NCBI GenBank assembly: GCA_011374625.1
Contig: DRPN01000054.1
Coordinates: forward strand, 1 to 46,713
Reading direction: 5' to 3'
DNA from: Bacteroidota bacterium
GTDB lineage: Bacteria > Bacteroidota > Bacteroidia > Bacteroidales > VadinHA17
Length of the DNA: 46,713 nucleotides
The notes below the pieces were generated by a model. That model did no database searches. It had not been told where the DNA came from and saw only the letters and a program-made list of their open reading frames with translations. Every line of letters starts with the position of its first letter. Position 1 is the first letter of the stretch. Position numbers and translations under genes: made by a program. Shown piece by piece: positions 25,343-33,561 of the stretch.

Positions 25343-26245
25343 ATGAACAAACTTAAAGCATGGATAATCGCTTTCCGCCTGAGGACGCTGCCTCTCTCCC
25401 TTTCCAGCATTATCCTGGGAGGTGCTTTGGCCTATGCCGATAAACCTTTTCGCTGGCAGATCTTCCTGCTGGCCCTCGTCACCACCCTTTTTTTACAGAT
25501 ACTTTCAAACCTGGCCAATGATTACGGAGACTACAGTCATGGTTTGGACAATCAGGAACGGATGGGTCCGCAGCGCAGCGTACAGTCGGGAGCCATCAGC
25601 CCGCAGGAGATGAAAACAGGCATTCTTGTTTTCATCTTGCTCTCCCTGGCCTCCGGCCTCTGGTTGATCCTCTCCTCCACAGGCATGACGATTTCTGTCG
25701 AAGGGATATTCTTTCTGGTATTGGGTTTGCTGGCCATAGGCGCCGCTATAAAATATACCATCGGAAAACACCCTTACGGTTATTACGGATTGGGGGATCT
25801 CTTTGTCTTCCTTTTCTTCGGACTTACCGGTGTACTAGGCTCCTATTATCTCATTACTCACCATTTGCAGGCAGATCTGCTTTTACCTGCTTCAGCCCTG
25901 GGATGTCTCAGCACCGGAGTCCTGAACCTCAACAATATGAGGGATCTGGAAAGCGACCGGAAAAACGGCAAAAGAACCCTGGCTGTTTTGCTGGGCCCAA
26001 GGTTCAGCCGTTACTACCACCTGGCCCTCCTCACCCTGGCTATCCTGTTCAGTTTGGTTTATATCATACTGAACTATCACAGCCCCTGGCAGTTTATTTT
26101 TCTAATCATTATCCCTCCCCTAACCGAAAATATCAGGGCTGTTTTCCGGGCCCCTTCCCCTTCTATTCTGGATCCACTGTTAAAAAAACTGGCCCTCACA
26201 AGCCTTCTTTATGCCCTGGCTTTTGGTATCGGAATGTTGTTTTAA
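25343..26245 (+). CDS. menA: 1,4-dihydroxy-2-naphthoate polyprenyltransferase
   Basis: 300-residue UbiA-family integral membrane prenyltransferase attaching the isoprenoid tail to DHNA. The first aspartate-rich motif is NDYGDYSHGLDNQER (about 54-68) and the second is NNMRDLESDRKNGKRTL (about 195-211); both bind Mg-diphosphate. About eight or nine hydrophobic segments surround them, and LRTLPLSLSSIILGGALAYA starts the first. It is the last gene of the first men block; menC and menE follow after an intervening gene. Confidence 0.94.
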   Translation: MNKLKAWIIAFRLRTLPLSLSSIILGGALAYADKPFRWQIFLLALVTTLFLQILSNLANDYGDYSHGLDNQERMGPQRSVQSGAISPQEMKTGILVFILLSLASGLWLILSSTGMTISVEGIFFLVLGLLAIGAAIKYTIGKHPYGYYGLGDLFVFLFFGLTGVLGSYYLITHHLQADLLLPASALGCLSTGVLNLNNMRDLESDRKNGKRTLAVLLGPRFSRYYHLALLTLAILFSLVYIILNYHSPWQFIFLIIIPPLTENIRAVFRAPSPSILDPLLKKLALTSLLYALAFGIGMLF

Positions 26246-26333
26246 ATATGAGGTGCCATAAACCTGTTCCAGAAATCTAATATGCCAGCAGTTATTGCAG
26301 GTCTTTCCTTTTTTGTCGAATTTAATACAGCTT

Positions 26334-26364
26334 TTTGTTATTCGTGAAATATTCTTTATTTTTA
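26334..26364 (+). promoter_or_regulatory. Promoter of the 152-residue outer-membrane protein gene
   Basis: TTTG (26334-26337), 19 bases, TATTTTTA (26357-26364): a near-consensus Bacteroidota promoter between menA and the small outer-membrane gene, giving a leader of about 38 bases. It indicates that the gene at 26409 is expressed independently of the upstream men genes. Confidence 0.6.
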
Positions 26365-26408
26365 CGCCCTCTCCAACAAACTGATTTATTCACAATAAAC
26401 CAAGAAAT

Positions 26409-26867
26409 ATGAAAAAGATATCTTTGTTAATCAGCATGTTACTTATCTCAGGCTTTACTTTTGCTCAGGAGGGAGAAGCCCCTCTTCATAAAGGACAGAA
26501 ACAATTAAATTTCGGTCTGGGTTCCGGATACAACGGACTCCCTGTTTACGGAGGTGTTGATTTTGCTGTAAGCAACGATGTTACCATAGGTCCGGTTTTA
26601 CAAATGAGATTTGACAATGAAGATAAATATATCAATTTGGGGGGTGTTTTTCGCGGAGATTATCATTTTAACCGAATCATAGGGATTCCCAATAATTTTG
26701 ACTTTTATGCCGGCGGTAGTCTTGGATTTTTTACCGGAGGCAACGGACTTTATTTAAGTGCACAAGTCGGTGGACGCTGGTATTGGGATGAAAAATGGGG
26801 CCTGAATGTTGAATTAGGCGGAGGCACCGGTTATGGAGGGGCAATAGGTGTATCCATGAAATTTTAA
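26409..26867 (+). CDS. Small outer-membrane beta-barrel protein
   Basis: 152 residues with a signal peptide (MKKISLLISML…FTFAQ, 1-20). The mature part is a chain of short amphipathic strands with Gly/aromatic turns (NFGLGSGYN, GVDFAVSNDVTIGPVLQMRF, GGVFRGDYHFN, DFYAGGSLGFF, LYLSAQVGGRWYWDEKWGLNVELGG) and ends in F (GAIGVSMKF), as in 8-stranded outer-membrane barrels. It interrupts the men genes but has its own promoter (26334-26364) and terminator (26913-26946), so a direct role in menaquinone synthesis is unlikely. Confidence 0.8.
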   Translation: MKKISLLISMLLISGFTFAQEGEAPLHKGQKQLNFGLGSGYNGLPVYGGVDFAVSNDVTIGPVLQMRFDNEDKYINLGGVFRGDYHFNRIIGIPNNFDFYAGGSLGFFTGGNGLYLSAQVGGRWYWDEKWGLNVELGGGTGYGGAIGVSMKF

Positions 26868-26912
26868 AGTTCCACTTTCCGGATATTCAGAAAATTCCAT
26901 AACATTTTCAGT

Positions 26913-26946
26913 ACCCGGATCCTTATTTAAATGGGTCCGGGTTTTA
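26913..26946 (+). terminator. Rho-independent terminator after the outer-membrane protein gene
   Basis: Inverted repeat ACCCGGATCC / GGGTCCGGGT (10-bp stem with one G-T pair, 10-base AT-rich loop) followed by TTTTA, 46 bases after the stop at 26867. The T-run ends two bases before the TATCTTTG box that precedes menC. Confidence 0.85.
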
Positions 26947-26947
26947 T

Positions 26948-26955
26948 TATCTTTG
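26948..26955 (+). promoter_or_regulatory. Possible -7 element of menC (TATCTTTG)
   Basis: Exact TAnnTTTG match directly after the terminator and only four bases before the menC ATG at 26960. If used, transcription would begin at or within the first codon, giving a leaderless message. No -33 TTTG lies at normal spacing; that region is the terminator loop and stem. It may be chance. Confidence 0.35.
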
Positions 26956-26959
26956 TACT

Positions 26960-28012
26960 ATGGCACTACAGGCAATCTGGAAGAAGAAGATACTGGTTTT
27001 CAACACGCCCGCTCGTACTTCCCGGGGGGTTATGCTGCACAAAACTTCGTGGATCATACGTGTGACAGACACCGCAGATCCCACAAAAGCAGGATACGGA
27101 GAGTGCGGTCCCTTGCCGGGTCTCAGTCCGGATGACCGGCCTGATTTTGAAGATATCCTTGACAGGGCCTGCTCACGTACAGGGACATATAACTTCTCCA
27201 TCGATGAAATCCCCCGTTCTTTTCCCTCCATTCGCTTCGGGCTGGAAACAGCCTTGCTGGACTTGCAGCAGGGAGGTAAACAGCTTTGGTTTCCAAGTAA
27301 TTTCACGGAAGGAAAAGAGGCTATCTCCATCAACGGGCTGATCTGGATGGGCAATCAGGCCATCATGAAAAAACAGATCATACGGAAAATGGAAGAAGGT
27401 CACCGTGTGATCAAACTAAAGATCGGAGCCCTTGATTTTAAGGAGGAGCTGGATCTGTTGCACTTTATCCGCAAGGAATTTGCAGAGGATCATCCGGAAA
27501 TACGGCTGGACGCCAACGGAGCTTTTCCGCCGGAAGAAGCCCTCGAAAAACTCAAACGGCTTTCGGATTATGACATCCATTCCATTGAGCAACCTATCCG
27601 GCAGGGACAGTGGGAGGAGATGGCTGCACTGTGCGCCTCCTCTCCCATCCCGGTAGCCCTGGACGAAGAATTGATAGGACTATGGCAGGACACCGAAAAA
27701 AACAAAATGCTGGATAATATAAAACCCCATTATCTGATCCTTAAACCTTCATTGCTGGGTGGGTTCAAAGCCTGTCAGGAATGGATCACGCTGGCAAATA
27801 AGAAAAATACAGGGTGGTGGATCACCTCCGCCCTGGAATCCAATATCGGACTCAACGCCATAGCTCAATGGACATACACCTTAAACAACCCGTTACCACA
27901 AGGTCTGGGGACAGGACGGTTGTATACCAATAACTTTGATTCGCCCCTTTTCATACGCCACGGACATCTTTACTACAATCCCTCCCGTAAACCAACCATC
28001 CGGATGTCATGA
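26960..28012 (+). CDS. menC: o-Succinylbenzoate synthase
   Basis: 350-residue enolase-superfamily dehydratase of the menaquinone pathway. The N-terminal capping part has TPARTSRGVM and YGECGPLPGLSPDD (46-59). The catalytic residues are in order: KLK (K152, K154), D184 in RLDANG, E210 in SIEQP, D235 in ALDEE and K262 in LKPS. The first 19 residues are needed for the N-terminal strand, supporting the ATG at 26960 even though a -7-like element lies four bases upstream. It overlaps menE by four bases (ATGA). Confidence 0.93.
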   Translation: MALQAIWKKKILVFNTPARTSRGVMLHKTSWIIRVTDTADPTKAGYGECGPLPGLSPDDRPDFEDILDRACSRTGTYNFSIDEIPRSFPSIRFGLETALLDLQQGGKQLWFPSNFTEGKEAISINGLIWMGNQAIMKKQIIRKMEEGHRVIKLKIGALDFKEELDLLHFIRKEFAEDHPEIRLDANGAFPPEEALEKLKRLSDYDIHSIEQPIRQGQWEEMAALCASSPIPVALDEELIGLWQDTEKNKMLDNIKPHYLILKPSLLGGFKACQEWITLANKKNTGWWITSALESNIGLNAIAQWTYTLNNPLPQGLGTGRLYTNNFDSPLFIRHGHLYYNPSRKPTIRMS

Positions 28013-29130
28013 AAAAAAGAAGTTTTTCATATAATAATTTCCTGATGGAAGGGAAAAGAATTTACAGGGAGGACCTGCCGGATCTTTGTATTAAAAAAAA
28101 GAAAGATCCTGAAACAGGGCCTTTTGAACAGGAGATATTTGCATTCATTCAGGACTTTCTTTCGCCCCTGAAAACCATCCATTTACATACTTCAGGATCT
28201 ACCGGCACACCCGGGAAGCTGGTTGTACGAAAAGAGAAAATGATACGCAGCGCAAGAATGACCGGGAATTTTCTGGGGCTAAAAGCCGGGGATAAATCAC
28301 TGCTGGCCCTGCCTGTTAATTATATTGCCGGAAAAATGATGATTGTACGTGCGTTGGTCCTTGGGCTGGATCTCTGGTTTACCCGTCCTTCCTCCACTCC
28401 CGACATAGCACAGGACTATGATTTCTCTGCCCTGACACCTATGCAGGTGACACAACTGTTGAAAACAGGTAACAAAGAAAAAATAGCACGTATCAAAAAT
28501 CTACTGATAGGAGGCGGCCCCCTGTCCCATTCGCTGGAGTCCCAACTGCGTTCCCTTCCCAACCGTATCTTTCATACGTACGGTATGACCGAGACCCTCT
28601 CTCATATCGCCATGCGTCGAATAAACGATCCGGACAACACCGGGTGGTTCAGTCCTTTGCCGGGCATACACCTGTCTTCAGGACTACAACAAAATCTTGT
28701 CATATATGCCCCCGATATTATCGGGAAGAAAGCTCTGGTCACCCATGATATCGTTGAATTCAACGGGAAAGACAACCGGCTTTTCAGGATATTGGGAAGA
28801 ACGGATTACATCATTAACAGCGGAGGAATAAAAACATTTCCCGAAGAAATCGAAAGAAAGCTGGAAAACAGGATACCCTTTCCGTTTTTTATAGGAAGTA
28901 TCCCGGATGATATTCTGGGAGAAAAGATCACTTTGTTTACTGAATCCGGGAAATTATCACCTCAGGAGCTGGCTGACATTCACAAAGCCGTCCGGTCGAT
29001 CACGGATCCATACCGGCGTCCCCGGACCGCTATGGCTATTTATCCTTTTCTTTATACTGAAAGCGGAAAAATCAAACGGAAAGAGACCATGCAAAAAGCA
29101 TTAAAATCAGGCAGCTCGTACAATCTCTGA
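28009..29130 (+). CDS. menE: o-Succinylbenzoate-CoA ligase
   Basis: 373-residue acyl-adenylate ligase. The P-loop is HTSGSTGTPGK (60-70); TYGMTETLSHIAMR is the adenine/acyl-site motif, GRTDYIINSGGIKTFPEEIE is the hinge region, and SGKIKRKE holds the catalytic C-terminal lysine. It is shorter than the 480-residue enzymes of Bacillus or E. coli but matches the compact Bacteroidota form. Start overlaps the menC stop, so translation is coupled. With this gene, menF, D, C, E, B, I and A are all present; no menH was seen in the window. Confidence 0.92.
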   Translation: MKKRSFSYNNFLMEGKRIYREDLPDLCIKKKKDPETGPFEQEIFAFIQDFLSPLKTIHLHTSGSTGTPGKLVVRKEKMIRSARMTGNFLGLKAGDKSLLALPVNYIAGKMMIVRALVLGLDLWFTRPSSTPDIAQDYDFSALTPMQVTQLLKTGNKEKIARIKNLLIGGGPLSHSLESQLRSLPNRIFHTYGMTETLSHIAMRRINDPDNTGWFSPLPGIHLSSGLQQNLVIYAPDIIGKKALVTHDIVEFNGKDNRLFRILGRTDYIINSGGIKTFPEEIERKLENRIPFPFFIGSIPDDILGEKITLFTESGKLSPQELADIHKAVRSITDPYRRPRTAMAIYPFLYTESGKIKRKETMQKALKSGSSYNL

Positions 29131-29135
29131 TTTAT

Positions 29136-29167
29136 TTTGGATTTTTCCTTTAATATTCGTATATTAG
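29136..29167 (+). promoter_or_regulatory. Promoter of the KamA-like gene, with a nine-codon leader frame
   Basis: TTTG (29136-29139), 20 bases, TATATTAG (29160-29167), one mismatch to TAnnTTTG. The leader of about 57 bases contains a nine-codon frame (29200-29229; MKRTEKREV then TAG) that ends one base before the ATG at 29231; whether it is translated is unknown. Confidence 0.5.
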
Positions 29168-29230
29168 CCATCCAGTCTTTTCAGGCTGTAAATTATGATA
29201 TGAAAAGGACAGAAAAGAGAGAGGTTTAGC

Positions 29231-31405
29231 ATGTACTTAACTTTATTGGAGAAAAAAGACAGACAACAACAAGCCCATTCGATTACCGATAAGCTGAAAT
29301 TTTTACACGATTCTTTTTCTCAGGTTTCTCATTATAACACATTTTTGACAAAAATCAGGGACTATGCATTCTCAGTTCTCAAGGAGAATCCTGATGCTCT
29401 GGCTTATTACCGGCGTCAAAAGAGAGGAAGGATTTGTTACGAACAATTGCGCTGGAAAGATTTTGCAGCCATTCGGTTACTGGATTATTCCAATCATGAG
29501 AAGCTTATACTGAAAGATCCCAACTTGCATGGCGATACAGTAGTTTCGGAACCTCTGCGATTGTTATGGGAAGGGTTGAACGGAAAAATAGCGCTTCATC
29601 CTGATTTTCTGGAAGATTTTTACCAGTTGTTCCGACAGTTGAAAGACGAAAGGAAATCTCCAAGACCCGCTGTCAAATTGGTAAAAAAATGGATGGATCG
29701 TCATCCCTCCGGCCTCGATCCGGAAATTATAGAAATAAGAGAACGAAACCGCGACCGGATTTTGTCCTGGATTATCAGGAAGATCGATAAGGGAGAAATT
29801 CACGACCGGAAGTATTTTTTTACATCTGAGAAAACCCTTGAAGAAAAATTACATACAGCCCGACAGTGGTGGAACGAACGACTTTTTCATTTGCGTTTTG
29901 CCATCCGCGATCCGGAATCCCTGAATGAGATACTGAATTTCTCACTCCCCGAAAAAACCATGAAAGTTCTCCGGGAAGCCCGGAATAAAGGAATTCCATT
30001 TTTTATCAATCCGTATTATCTCTCACTGCTGATTTTTGACAATCAGGAAGCTTTAAAAAATGCTGATCTGTCAATCCGTGCGTATATGATCTATTCCCGG
30101 CAGCTGGTCCGGGAGTTTGGACAGATTTCAGCCTGGGAAAAAGAAGACGAAGTGGTACCCGGAAAACCCAACGCCGCCGGATGGCTCTTACCTCCCTTTG
30201 AAAACATTCACAGAAGGTACCCCAAAGTGGCCATCCTTATTCCTGACAGTATGGGCAGGGCATGCGGAGGACTCTGTTCGGTCTGCCAGCGCATGTATGA
30301 TTTCCAGCGTGGGCACCTCCATTTCGACCTGTCATTGCTGCATACCCGGAAATCATGGCCGGAAAAGATGAAGGAGTTGATGGGTTATTTCAAAGCGGAC
30401 AAACAGCTCCGTGATATTCTCATCACCGGAGGCGATGCGCTGATGAGCTCGGATCAATCGCTGGAAAATATCCTTGATGCTGTTTATCAAATGGCACTGG
30501 AGAAAAAAATCGAAAACAAGAGCCGGCCGGAAGGGAAAAAATATGCCGAGATACTACGCGTGCGCCTGGGCACCCGCCTGCCAGCCTATCTACCACAGAG
30601 AATCACACCGAAACTGGTTCATATACTGAAAAAATTCAGGGAAAAAGCCATTGCCATCGGAATCCGTCAGTTTATTATCCAGACTCATTTTGAATCGGCT
30701 ATGGAAATCACTCCCAAAACAAAAAAAGCAGTTGAAGCGCTCTTGTCTGCCGGGTGGATGGTCACCAATCAGATGGTCTTTACGGCTGCGGCCTCACGAA
30801 GAGGCCATGCCAATAAACTGAGAAAAGTGCTCAATGATATCGGGGTGGTCACTTATTATACCTTTTCCGTAAAAGGTTTTATGGAAAATCAGGAAAATTT
30901 TGCCACCAATGCGCGAATCGTTCAGGAAGCTAACGAAGAAAAAAGAGCGGGAAGAATCAGCAGGGTATCCTCGGAAAAAATAAAATCTTTTCCGGACCAT
31001 GCAAGTGATATCCCTGATATGATACGGAAAATCCGTGAACAGGAACAAACTCCTTTCCTGGCCACCGACCGGAGTGTCATGAATTTACCCGGGGTGGGAA
31101 AAAGTCTGAGTTTTCACGTTATAGGCCTTACCTTTGACGGACGCCGTATCCTGGAATTTGACCATGACAAAACACGAAACCATAGTCCTATCATTGAAAA
31201 AATGGGACGTATCAGAATCATCGAGTCCAAAAGCATAGCCGCTTACCTGCGACAGATGAAGAAAATGGGGGAAAACCTCTCAGAATATGAAGACATCTTC
31301 GGTTACTCCCTCGGAGAAACAGAGAAAAGACAACCGGTTTATATTTATCCGGAATACAACTTCCGGACAACACACGAAATTAATAACCTGCAGTTGGAAA
31401 GTTAG
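29231..31405 (+). CDS. KamA-like radical SAM protein with long N-terminal extension
   Basis: 724 residues, against about 420 for clostridial lysine 2,3-aminomutase. The radical SAM cluster motif is CGGLCSVC (C345, C349, C352; CX3CX2C) and ITGGDALMSS (about 398-407) is the SAM-contact strand. Farther on are IRQFIIQTHFESAMEITP, TNQMVFTAAASRRG and NLPGVGKSLSF, where K624 aligns with the PLP lysine of the PGGGGK motif in KamA. The first about 320 residues are charged and helical and not recognised. So it is probably a PLP/SAM aminomutase or relative; substrate unknown. It has its own promoter (29136-29167) and is not linked to lysine fermentation genes. Confidence 0.85.
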   Translation: MYLTLLEKKDRQQQAHSITDKLKFLHDSFSQVSHYNTFLTKIRDYAFSVLKENPDALAYYRRQKRGRICYEQLRWKDFAAIRLLDYSNHEKLILKDPNLHGDTVVSEPLRLLWEGLNGKIALHPDFLEDFYQLFRQLKDERKSPRPAVKLVKKWMDRHPSGLDPEIIEIRERNRDRILSWIIRKIDKGEIHDRKYFFTSEKTLEEKLHTARQWWNERLFHLRFAIRDPESLNEILNFSLPEKTMKVLREARNKGIPFFINPYYLSLLIFDNQEALKNADLSIRAYMIYSRQLVREFGQISAWEKEDEVVPGKPNAAGWLLPPFENIHRRYPKVAILIPDSMGRACGGLCSVCQRMYDFQRGHLHFDLSLLHTRKSWPEKMKELMGYFKADKQLRDILITGGDALMSSDQSLENILDAVYQMALEKKIENKSRPEGKKYAEILRVRLGTRLPAYLPQRITPKLVHILKKFREKAIAIGIRQFIIQTHFESAMEITPKTKKAVEALLSAGWMVTNQMVFTAAASRRGHANKLRKVLNDIGVVTYYTFSVKGFMENQENFATNARIVQEANEEKRAGRISRVSSEKIKSFPDHASDIPDMIRKIREQEQTPFLATDRSVMNLPGVGKSLSFHVIGLTFDGRRILEFDHDKTRNHSPIIEKMGRIRIIESKSIAAYLRQMKKMGENLSEYEDIFGYSLGETEKRQPVYIYPEYNFRTTHEINNLQLES

Positions 31406-31929
31406 GAGTGTGGAGTCCCATTAAAATACCTTCCCTCAAAAAGGATCTTTCCTTTTTCATCCCAGATGGTTTTACGGCCGTGTTCGACATCTTCCCTGAA
31501 ATCTACCTGCATTCGCAGTTTTCCGCTGGGGAAATATTTTCGCTGGGTCCCGTGAAGCATATCATCATGATAGAATCCCGTTATTTTCAGGGAGCCGTTC
31601 TCATACCATACCTTCATCTTTCCTTCCCTGCGTCCTCTCACCAGAGTTAGCTCCGATTTCTTTACGCCGTTGTCATACCACAAAGTCAGTTTTCCGTGTT
31701 TCACTCCCTGATCGAAATGTGCTTCCACGATCTGGACACCTTCTTCATTATACATTTTCAGCAAACCATGCCGGCGTCCTGCCTTCACCTCCACTTCTTC
31801 TCCAACCTGTCCGTTGCCGTGACAGGAAAAATAAACACCGGTAAAAGGCTCCCGGCTCTCGCTGTAACAAATCAATCCGTCAAAAATATCCAGATCTTCT
31901 GCCGATATATATTTTACTTTATGCTTCAT
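31402..31929 (-). CDS. MORN-variant (YwqK-type) repeat protein
   Basis: 175 residues composed of about six repeats of 22-24 residues with the pattern GxxxxWYDNGxxKxExxxxxGxxxG, e.g. LTLWYDNGVKKSELTLVRGRREGKMKVWYENGSLKITGFY. This is the MORN_2 repeat found in the YwqK family, often labelled as antitoxin, though no toxin partner is adjacent. No signal peptide. It converges with the KamA-like gene, the two stops overlapping by four bases (31402-31405). Confidence 0.8.
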   Translation of the reverse strand: MKHKVKYISAEDLDIFDGLICYSESREPFTGVYFSCHGNGQVGEEVEVKAGRRHGLLKMYNEEGVQIVEAHFDQGVKHGKLTLWYDNGVKKSELTLVRGRREGKMKVWYENGSLKITGFYHDDMLHGTQRKYFPSGKLRMQVDFREDVEHGRKTIWDEKGKILFEGRYFNGTPHS

Positions 31930-31980
31930 TTATTGTTAACTTTCCTGATGTAAAATTATAGATTTTAAAAAATATTCCTT

Positions 31981-32178
31981 GCTATTTCCAAAAAATTGGT
32001 TTTCCTCATTACATTTGTATAGGCCAACTTTGATGTCGTCCGATGTATAATCAACACTTCATTACCTATTAATCCCGGCATTGTCAAATTTAAAACCAAA
32101 TTAACTTCCTAATTCGCCAAAATGGTTCTGGTCAACAATATTACCCTGACACAGTGAATGCTCAGTGTAGATTTCCTG
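31981..32178 (+). pseudogene. Remnant of an MrpE-type antiporter subunit gene
   Basis: Frame from 31981 reads KKLVFLITFV, stop (32020-32022), then ANFDVVRCIIN…LPINPGIVKFKTKLTS, stop, FAKMVLVNNITLTQ, stop, MLSVDF. This follows the MrpE/MnhE pattern (membrane segment, ANxxV, INPGIVxxxTxL, LANSITLTPGTxxVD), with three in-frame stops and loss of the PGT bases. It cannot give a full product. It is the first of four consecutive remnants up to 32895. Confidence 0.75.
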
Positions 32179-32203
32179 GTATTGGTCACATTTGTGTTCA
32201 AGA

Positions 32204-32311
32204 GATATCTTTATTGATGTAGCATTGGTTTATGGAGTACTCAAGTTGATCGGGGTACTGGTTATAACAAGCTATCTGAAGGGTGCATTATTTTATTATT
32301 GCTTATGGTAA
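32204..32311 (+). pseudogene. Remnant of an MrpF-type antiporter subunit gene
   Basis: Only about 27 codons are recognisable: DIFIDVALVYGVLKLIGV followed by LVITSYLKG, matching the last membrane segments of MrpF/MnhF (FLDVALVYALLxFxGxxAxxxYL). The N-terminal part with the GPTxxDRxxALD motif is gone. It lies in a different frame from the preceding mrpE remnant and ends with a stop at 32309-32311, just as the next remnant begins. Confidence 0.65.
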
Positions 32312-32601
32312 AAGCCGCCGTTTATTTAATTGTAAAAAAGTACCTTCTGTATGCTGTAATCGGGACAGGTGTCATCAGTCAGCTGGCTGTTTGCTGGGTA
32401 TACTTGCCGGGGTTCTTTTTCAAGATGACTGCTATCAAACAAGACCGACTGAAACGTATGCTGACTTATTCCAGTTTTAGTCGGATGGAACTCGTGTTTG
32501 TCGCTTTTGGTAAGCCTTATCAAACTGATTTATTATTTCAAAGTGATCACATCGTACCCAAGGCTATCCTTATTTACCTGAAAAATAAAAAAGGGATATA
32601 A
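32299..32601 (+). pseudogene. Remnant of an MrpD/NuoN-type proton-antiporter subunit gene
   Basis: A 100-codon frame that is open but far too short (the family is about 450-600 residues). It contains MVKAAVYLIVKKY and then AIKQDRLKRMLTYSSFSRMELVFVAFG, which follows the family core AxxQxDLKRxLAYSSxSQxGYxxxGxG, and SDHIVPKAILIYL, corresponding to HxxxHAxxKAxLFL. Two internal segments appear deleted and key residues are changed (Q to R, G to E). The first codon is TTG; expression is unlikely. Confidence 0.7.
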
Positions 32602-32895
32602 CCACTTGTCCCACATCTTTTGTGTGGACTGACGGGAAGAAAAAGAATTTGAGATCTTATATATTTTCTATACCGACAAGCTCAAGATACCCATTCACAC
32701 ACGTGTAGAACGGAAAACCCGTTGATGGACAATGTAAACATGATCTGGCGCCTGGCCAACACGTACGAGCGGGAGATGTACGGTATTGAATTCACCGTGC
32801 TGGAGGCTCCCGAAGAATTATTGCCGGAAGACTGGGAAGGACCGTATGTGTACTGGGTGCAGCATACTGTTCTGGGTGCAAAGTATGGCATGTAG
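32602..32895 (+). pseudogene. Remnant of a NuoC-type (30-kDa) subunit gene with frameshift
   Basis: Two frames join to give a NuoC-like C-terminal part: FEILYIFYTDKLKIPIHTRVERK (to about 32715), then a -1 shift (as by loss of one base) to NPLMDNVNMIWRLANTYEREMYGIEF and PEELLPEDWEGPYVY, ending at TAG 32893-32895. The family signature is ANWxEREVYDMFGIxF…LLPxDWEG. An in-frame stop also lies at 32630-32632. The N-terminus is missing. NuoC-like subunits occur in complex I and in group 4 membrane-bound hydrogenases. Confidence 0.75.
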
Positions 32896-32897
32896 AA

Positions 32898-33557
32898 TTA
32901 TTTCACCGGATCGCTTTGCCAGTATTGTTTGGTATCTATATCCAAAATACTCAGGCGGCCCCACCATCCGGCACCGGTATCCATCAGCCACACGCCTTTC
33001 AGAAAAACCGGAATATTAAAACCATAATTAATGGTAGGGGTATGACCTACGAACACCTCCTCAAAAGAGGTGACTTTCTCAATATCCGGATCATCGATGG
33101 CGCTTAAAGCCCGGTGTACCAGCTCACGCGACCATAGCAAATCATACTCCGTTTGTTCTTCGAGTGATTTTTCCGGATCAATACCGGCATGAACAAATAA
33201 TTTGTTCTCCAGGACATAATAAAAGGAAGCCGACTGCAGGAGTTGAATATGGTTTTCCGGTACGGGCTGGTCATGATAACTCTGGATGGAGGCATTGCCC
33301 CCCTGAGCTATCCAGGATATCTCACGTTTGCCTGTCAGGGCCCATTCCAGGAACCATTTATCGTGATTTCCCAGGATATACACCAGGTGTTTGATCTGTT
33401 GTAACAAGTCAAAACTCTCTTTCACACCGGGTCCCCGGTCGCATACATCTCCAAGGCAGATGAGCAGATCCTCCTGGTTATTTAATCCCGATCGTTCGAA
33501 ACATTGTTCGAGTGCCCGGTTCATTCCGTGAATATCTCCGATCACAAAACGTCTCAT
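32898..33557 (-). CDS. Metallophosphoesterase (PPP-type, bis-tetraphosphatase-like)
   Basis: 219-residue calcineurin-type phosphoesterase. Metal-binding motifs in order: GDIHG (7-11), GDVCDRG (about 36-42) and GNHD (about 68-71), with later histidines in LFVHAGID and FVGHTPT. Size and motif layout match the bacterial PrpE/ApaH-like serine/threonine phosphatase group. Probably cytosolic. It is last of three closely spaced minus-strand genes (HD protein, Mut7-C protein, this one), four bases after the preceding stop. Confidence 0.9.
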   Translation of the reverse strand: MRRFVIGDIHGMNRALEQCFERSGLNNQEDLLICLGDVCDRGPGVKESFDLLQQIKHLVYILGNHDKWFLEWALTGKREISWIAQGGNASIQSYHDQPVPENHIQLLQSASFYYVLENKLFVHAGIDPEKSLEEQTEYDLLWSRELVHRALSAIDDPDIEKVTSFEEVFVGHTPTINYGFNIPVFLKGVWLMDTGAGWWGRLSILDIDTKQYWQSDPVK

Positions 33558-33561
33558 CCTG

